Origin: DAOUMU01 sp034409055
Lineage (GTDB): Bacteria; Chloroflexota; Anaerolineae; 4572-78; J111
Assembly (NCBI GenBank): GCA_034409055.1
Contig: DAOUMU010000558.1
Coordinates: 1 to 14,654 of the forward strand
Length of the DNA: 14,654 bases
Reading direction: 5' to 3'
Part shown: positions 12,796 to 14,654 of the stretch, in pieces
Layout of the letters: each line of letters opens with the position of its first letter
Numbering within the stretch: the stretch's first letter is position 1
Program-made: the position numbers and the translations under genes
Notes under the pieces: model-generated
Told to the model about the DNA's origin: nothing
Databases searched by the model: none
Seen by the model: the letters and a program-made list of their open reading frames with translations, nothing else

Positions 12796-14196
12796 CTAAC
12801 GACCTAACGCCGCCAGCATATCCTCCACCCGCGTAAATTTAAGCCGTGGCCGGCCTAATTCTTTACCTCGAGCTACCTCCAACGCGTCGAGCCGGAGCCA
12901 ATCCTCATAAGAGAAATAATCAGGTTGGCGTTGCCGGATAAGCGCTTCCACAGCTTCCACTTCGGGCTGTGACGGATTCAGGATCGACCCTTTGGCCAAA
13001 TCCTCCATCATACAATTCACCGTTTCCAGGGCATCCGGCTTGTTAGTGCCGATCACTCCGCTTGGACCTCGCTTGATCCAACCGGCCGTATACTCTCCCA
13101 CCACCGGCTGTTGGGTATCCGGGTCCAGCACCCGTCCCTTTTGATTCAAAATAACACCCCAACTATCGTTAAAAGGTACACCTGGCAGGAGGATACCTCT
13201 ATAACCAACCGAGCGAAACACCAGATTAACTGGAAACTCTTCAAATTCATCGGTGTGCCTGGGGCGAAGGGTCCCCGCTTCGGTCGCATAAAGCACATTT
13301 CTTACCAGGCGCACGGCCACTATTTGGCCCGCCTCATTACCGAACAGCTCAACCGGGGACACCAGGAAACGTATGGTCAAGTGGCGCAATTTGCCGGTTG
13401 GCTTTCGGCGGGCATACGCTTGCAAAATTTCAACCTTCTTTTGCGTGGCCCGGTCTTTACTCTGTTCCAACGTCTCTCGGCTGAGTGGGTCCAGTTCAGC
13501 CTCCTCCGGTAGAATGGTGATGTCAGCATCGACCATCTCGCCCAGTTCTTTGATTTCAGGATTGGTGAAAGCCGCCTGGGCCGGTCCGCGTCGCCCCAAC
13601 ACGTACACCTCTTTGACGCGGCTTTGGCTCAGGGCTTCCAACGCATAATCGGCAATATCAGTCTTGGCTAATTCCTCCGGCGTGCGGCACAAAATGCGGG
13701 CCACGTCTAAAGCCACATTACCGATCCCAACTACCGCCGCTCGCTCCTGAGACAGATCAAACTGATGATCCCGGTAATCTGGATGGCCGTTATACCAGGC
13801 CACAAATTCAGTCGCCGGATAACTACCCTGCAAATCCTCGCCGGGGATGCCCATACGCCGGTCACTTTGGGCCCCGGTGGCATAGAAAATTTGGTGATAA
13901 TGTTCTCTCAGGTCCTCCAGGGTTATATCCTGACCAAATTCAACATAACCATAAAAGCGGAAGTTTGGATTGGCCGCGATTCTGTCGAAAGCTTTGGTGA
14001 CAGATTTAATCTTTTGATGGTCTGGAGCCACACCGGCACGCACCAGGCCAAAGGGAGTAGGCAAACGGTCAAAGACATCGACTTTCACCACAACATCCTT
14101 TTGTTTGAAAAGGTGCTCTGCCGCATAAAATCCGGTTGGACCAGCGCCAATAATTGCTACCCGTAATGGGTTCGTATCAGTTCCCGGTTGAGCCAT
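12796..14196 (-). CDS. fprA: Ferredoxin/adrenodoxin-NADP+ reductase, FprA type
   Basis: 466 residues, the usual size of the adrenodoxin-reductase family. AAGGGAA lies eight bases before the ATG at 14196. The N-terminus has the FAD-binding motif VAIIGAGPTGFYAAEHL (GxGxxG, 17-22), then the family signatures LPTPFGLVRAGVAPDH and IFYATGAQSDRRMGIPGEDL. The NADPH-binding motif AAVVGIGNVALDVARIL follows, with EVYVLGRRGPAQAAFT after it. The C-terminal FAD-contact region reads YTAGWIKRGPSGVIGTNK. It is a soluble flavoenzyme moving electrons between NADPH and a ferredoxin-type iron-sulphur protein. No ferredoxin or cytochrome P450 gene is adjacent, so the partner must lie elsewhere. Upstream is a perfect 19-bp palindrome (14242-14260) that may be its operator. 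The gene symbol is a family-level assignment. Confidence 0.93.
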   Translation of the reverse strand: MAQPGTDTNPLRVAIIGAGPTGFYAAEHLFKQKDVVVKVDVFDRLPTPFGLVRAGVAPDHQKIKSVTKAFDRIAANPNFRFYGYVEFGQDITLEDLREHYHQIFYATGAQSDRRMGIPGEDLQGSYPATEFVAWYNGHPDYRDHQFDLSQERAAVVGIGNVALDVARILCRTPEELAKTDIADYALEALSQSRVKEVYVLGRRGPAQAAFTNPEIKELGEMVDADITILPEEAELDPLSRETLEQSKDRATQKKVEILQAYARRKPTGKLRHLTIRFLVSPVELFGNEAGQIVAVRLVRNVLYATEAGTLRPRHTDEFEEFPVNLVFRSVGYRGILLPGVPFNDSWGVILNQKGRVLDPDTQQPVVGEYTAGWIKRGPSGVIGTNKPDALETVNCMMEDLAKGSILNPSQPEVEAVEALIRQRQPDYFSYEDWLRLDALEVARGKELGRPRLKFTRVEDMLAALGR

Positions 14197-14241
14197 TGAA
14201 TATTCCCTTGTATTTTTTGGTGTGTTTCATTTCAGTTGTAG

Positions 14242-14260
14242 GGCAATTTGCCAAATTGCC
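14242..14260. promoter_or_regulatory. Perfect 19-bp palindrome upstream of the reductase gene
   Basis: GGCAATTTG-C-CAAATTGCC is an exact dyad with a single central base, 45 nt before the ATG at 14196. Position and symmetry fit a repressor or activator site. Similar GGGCAATTTGCC-like palindromes also occur as interspersed repeats, so function is uncertain. No clear -10/-35 pair is seen around it. Confidence 0.45.
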
Positions 14261-14306
14261 TGTGAACAAGTTATAGTTTCTCAGAAAAAGATTTTGGATC
14301 TAGGGT

Positions 14307-14365
14307 CGGAGTCGAGGCTTCAGCCGGTCAGAGTCGGGCCAAAACCGGCTAAAGCCTCGACTCCG
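14307..14365. repeat. 59-bp inverted-repeat element, CTTCAG/CTAAAG family, copy 2
   Basis: Arms 14307-14328 and 14344-14365 are complementary at 21 of 22 positions with a 15-nt loop. The lone mismatch is again CTTCAG against CTAAAG. Stem bases differ from copy 1 (GGCTTCAGCC instead of GACTTCAGTC) but pairing is kept. No T-run follows, so it is not an obvious terminator. Confidence 0.7.
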
Positions 14366-14463
14366 CTCAAAAACACACAGTGCTGTGCATTGTCTGAATG
14401 TCTATAGCAACTTGCGTAATACAACTCTTTAAAATGCCCCCCTGTTCAAGAGCCTTTGTCAGT

Positions 14464-14503
14464 GAAAAACCCGGTTTCTGATTTGAAATGTCGGGTAATG
14501 AAA
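14464..14503 (-). repeat. MITE-like element, half copy C
   Basis: The 40-bp stretch is the reverse complement of 8320-8359 with four mismatches. It contains both the AGAAACC-GGTTTTTC arm and the outer TTTCATTACCCGACAT. No opposite arm is found within 100 bp, so this is a solo end. The rest of 14197-14620 shows no gene beyond the palindrome and hairpin listed. Confidence 0.7.
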
Positions 14504-14620
14504 TGTTTTTTAGTAATCTTTCCCCCTGGCACTGGTTCAGTTGAATGGGATGGATTTGCCTAAGTAAACAAAGGACATTTTAATCCTCTAAAGCTAGAAA
14601 AACTAACTTTCGAGGTTAAG

Positions 14621-14654
14621 ATGAATTTATTCAATGAAAATTGTTGCCCCATCT
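14621..14654 (+). CDS. Possible start of a gene running off the window
   Basis: ATG at 14621 follows GAGGTTAAG, a fair ribosome-binding site, and the frame (MNLFNENCCPI) stays open to the edge. Eleven residues are too few to name a product. Confidence 0.35.
   Translation, partial: MNLFNENCCPI

Noticed and set aside
13765..14166. Plus-strand ORFs of up to 133 residues within the fprA region
   Set aside because: They are antisense shadows of a gene with unmistakable FAD and NADPH motifs.

Overview
The window looks like a piece of a Chloroflexota-type genome (Anaerolineae-like). This is an inference from style: near-identical kinesin-light-chain-type TPR repeats, a LiaS/NarX-like two-component pair, a DUF4386 membrane protein, an FprA-type reductase and many short palindromic interspersed repeats. 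No rRNA or other marker gene is present to prove it.

Layout. 1-866 is the 3' end of a TPR protein made of almost identical 126-bp units. 1224-4779 is an AT-rich block of three plus-strand accessory loci that reads as a remnant gene-cassette array. The first is an EVE/PUA-like plus NucS-like nuclease, split by a frameshift, followed 20 nt after its stop by a well-formed integron attC site (2188-2316). The second is an AlbA_2/Schlafen-type protein, followed by a degenerate attC-like structure. The third is a membrane-anchored protein of unknown function, followed by an attC-like left arm that runs into the 5' end of a truncated group II intron (from about 4849). No integron integrase is visible. 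A C-rich low-complexity stretch (about 5010-5270) and a decayed DNA methyltransferase fragment on the minus strand (5248-5547) close the accessory zone.

5616-8305 holds three minus-strand membrane-protein genes: an ICMT/PEMT-like methyltransferase with a C-terminal extension, a DUF4386 protein and a DUF4405 cytochrome-b-like protein. Divergent from them, 8690-10921 encodes a NarL-type two-component system (sensor kinase and LuxR-type regulator) behind a good sigma70-like promoter. Tail-to-tail with it, 10929-12206 (minus) encodes a second, soluble histidine kinase with an N-terminal cyclic-nucleotide-binding domain. 12796-14196 (minus) encodes an adrenodoxin-reductase-type ferredoxin-NADP+ reductase with a plausible terminator behind it. 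A possible gene start lies at the right edge (14621).

How the parts fit. The left third is a mobile, defence-flavoured island: nuclease, Schlafen-like protein, membrane protein, methylase relic, attC and intron remnants. The right two thirds look like ordinary signalling and redox genes punctuated by dispersed repeats. These repeats are a 39-bp element at 1021/5137 in opposite orientation, a MITE-like palindrome with ends at 8320-8461, 12366-12464 and 14464-14503, and two hairpins of shared design at 12698-12764 and 14307-14365. Two coding frames (nuclease, methylase) are each broken by what looks like loss of one base in a homopolymer, so assembly error must be considered alongside real decay.
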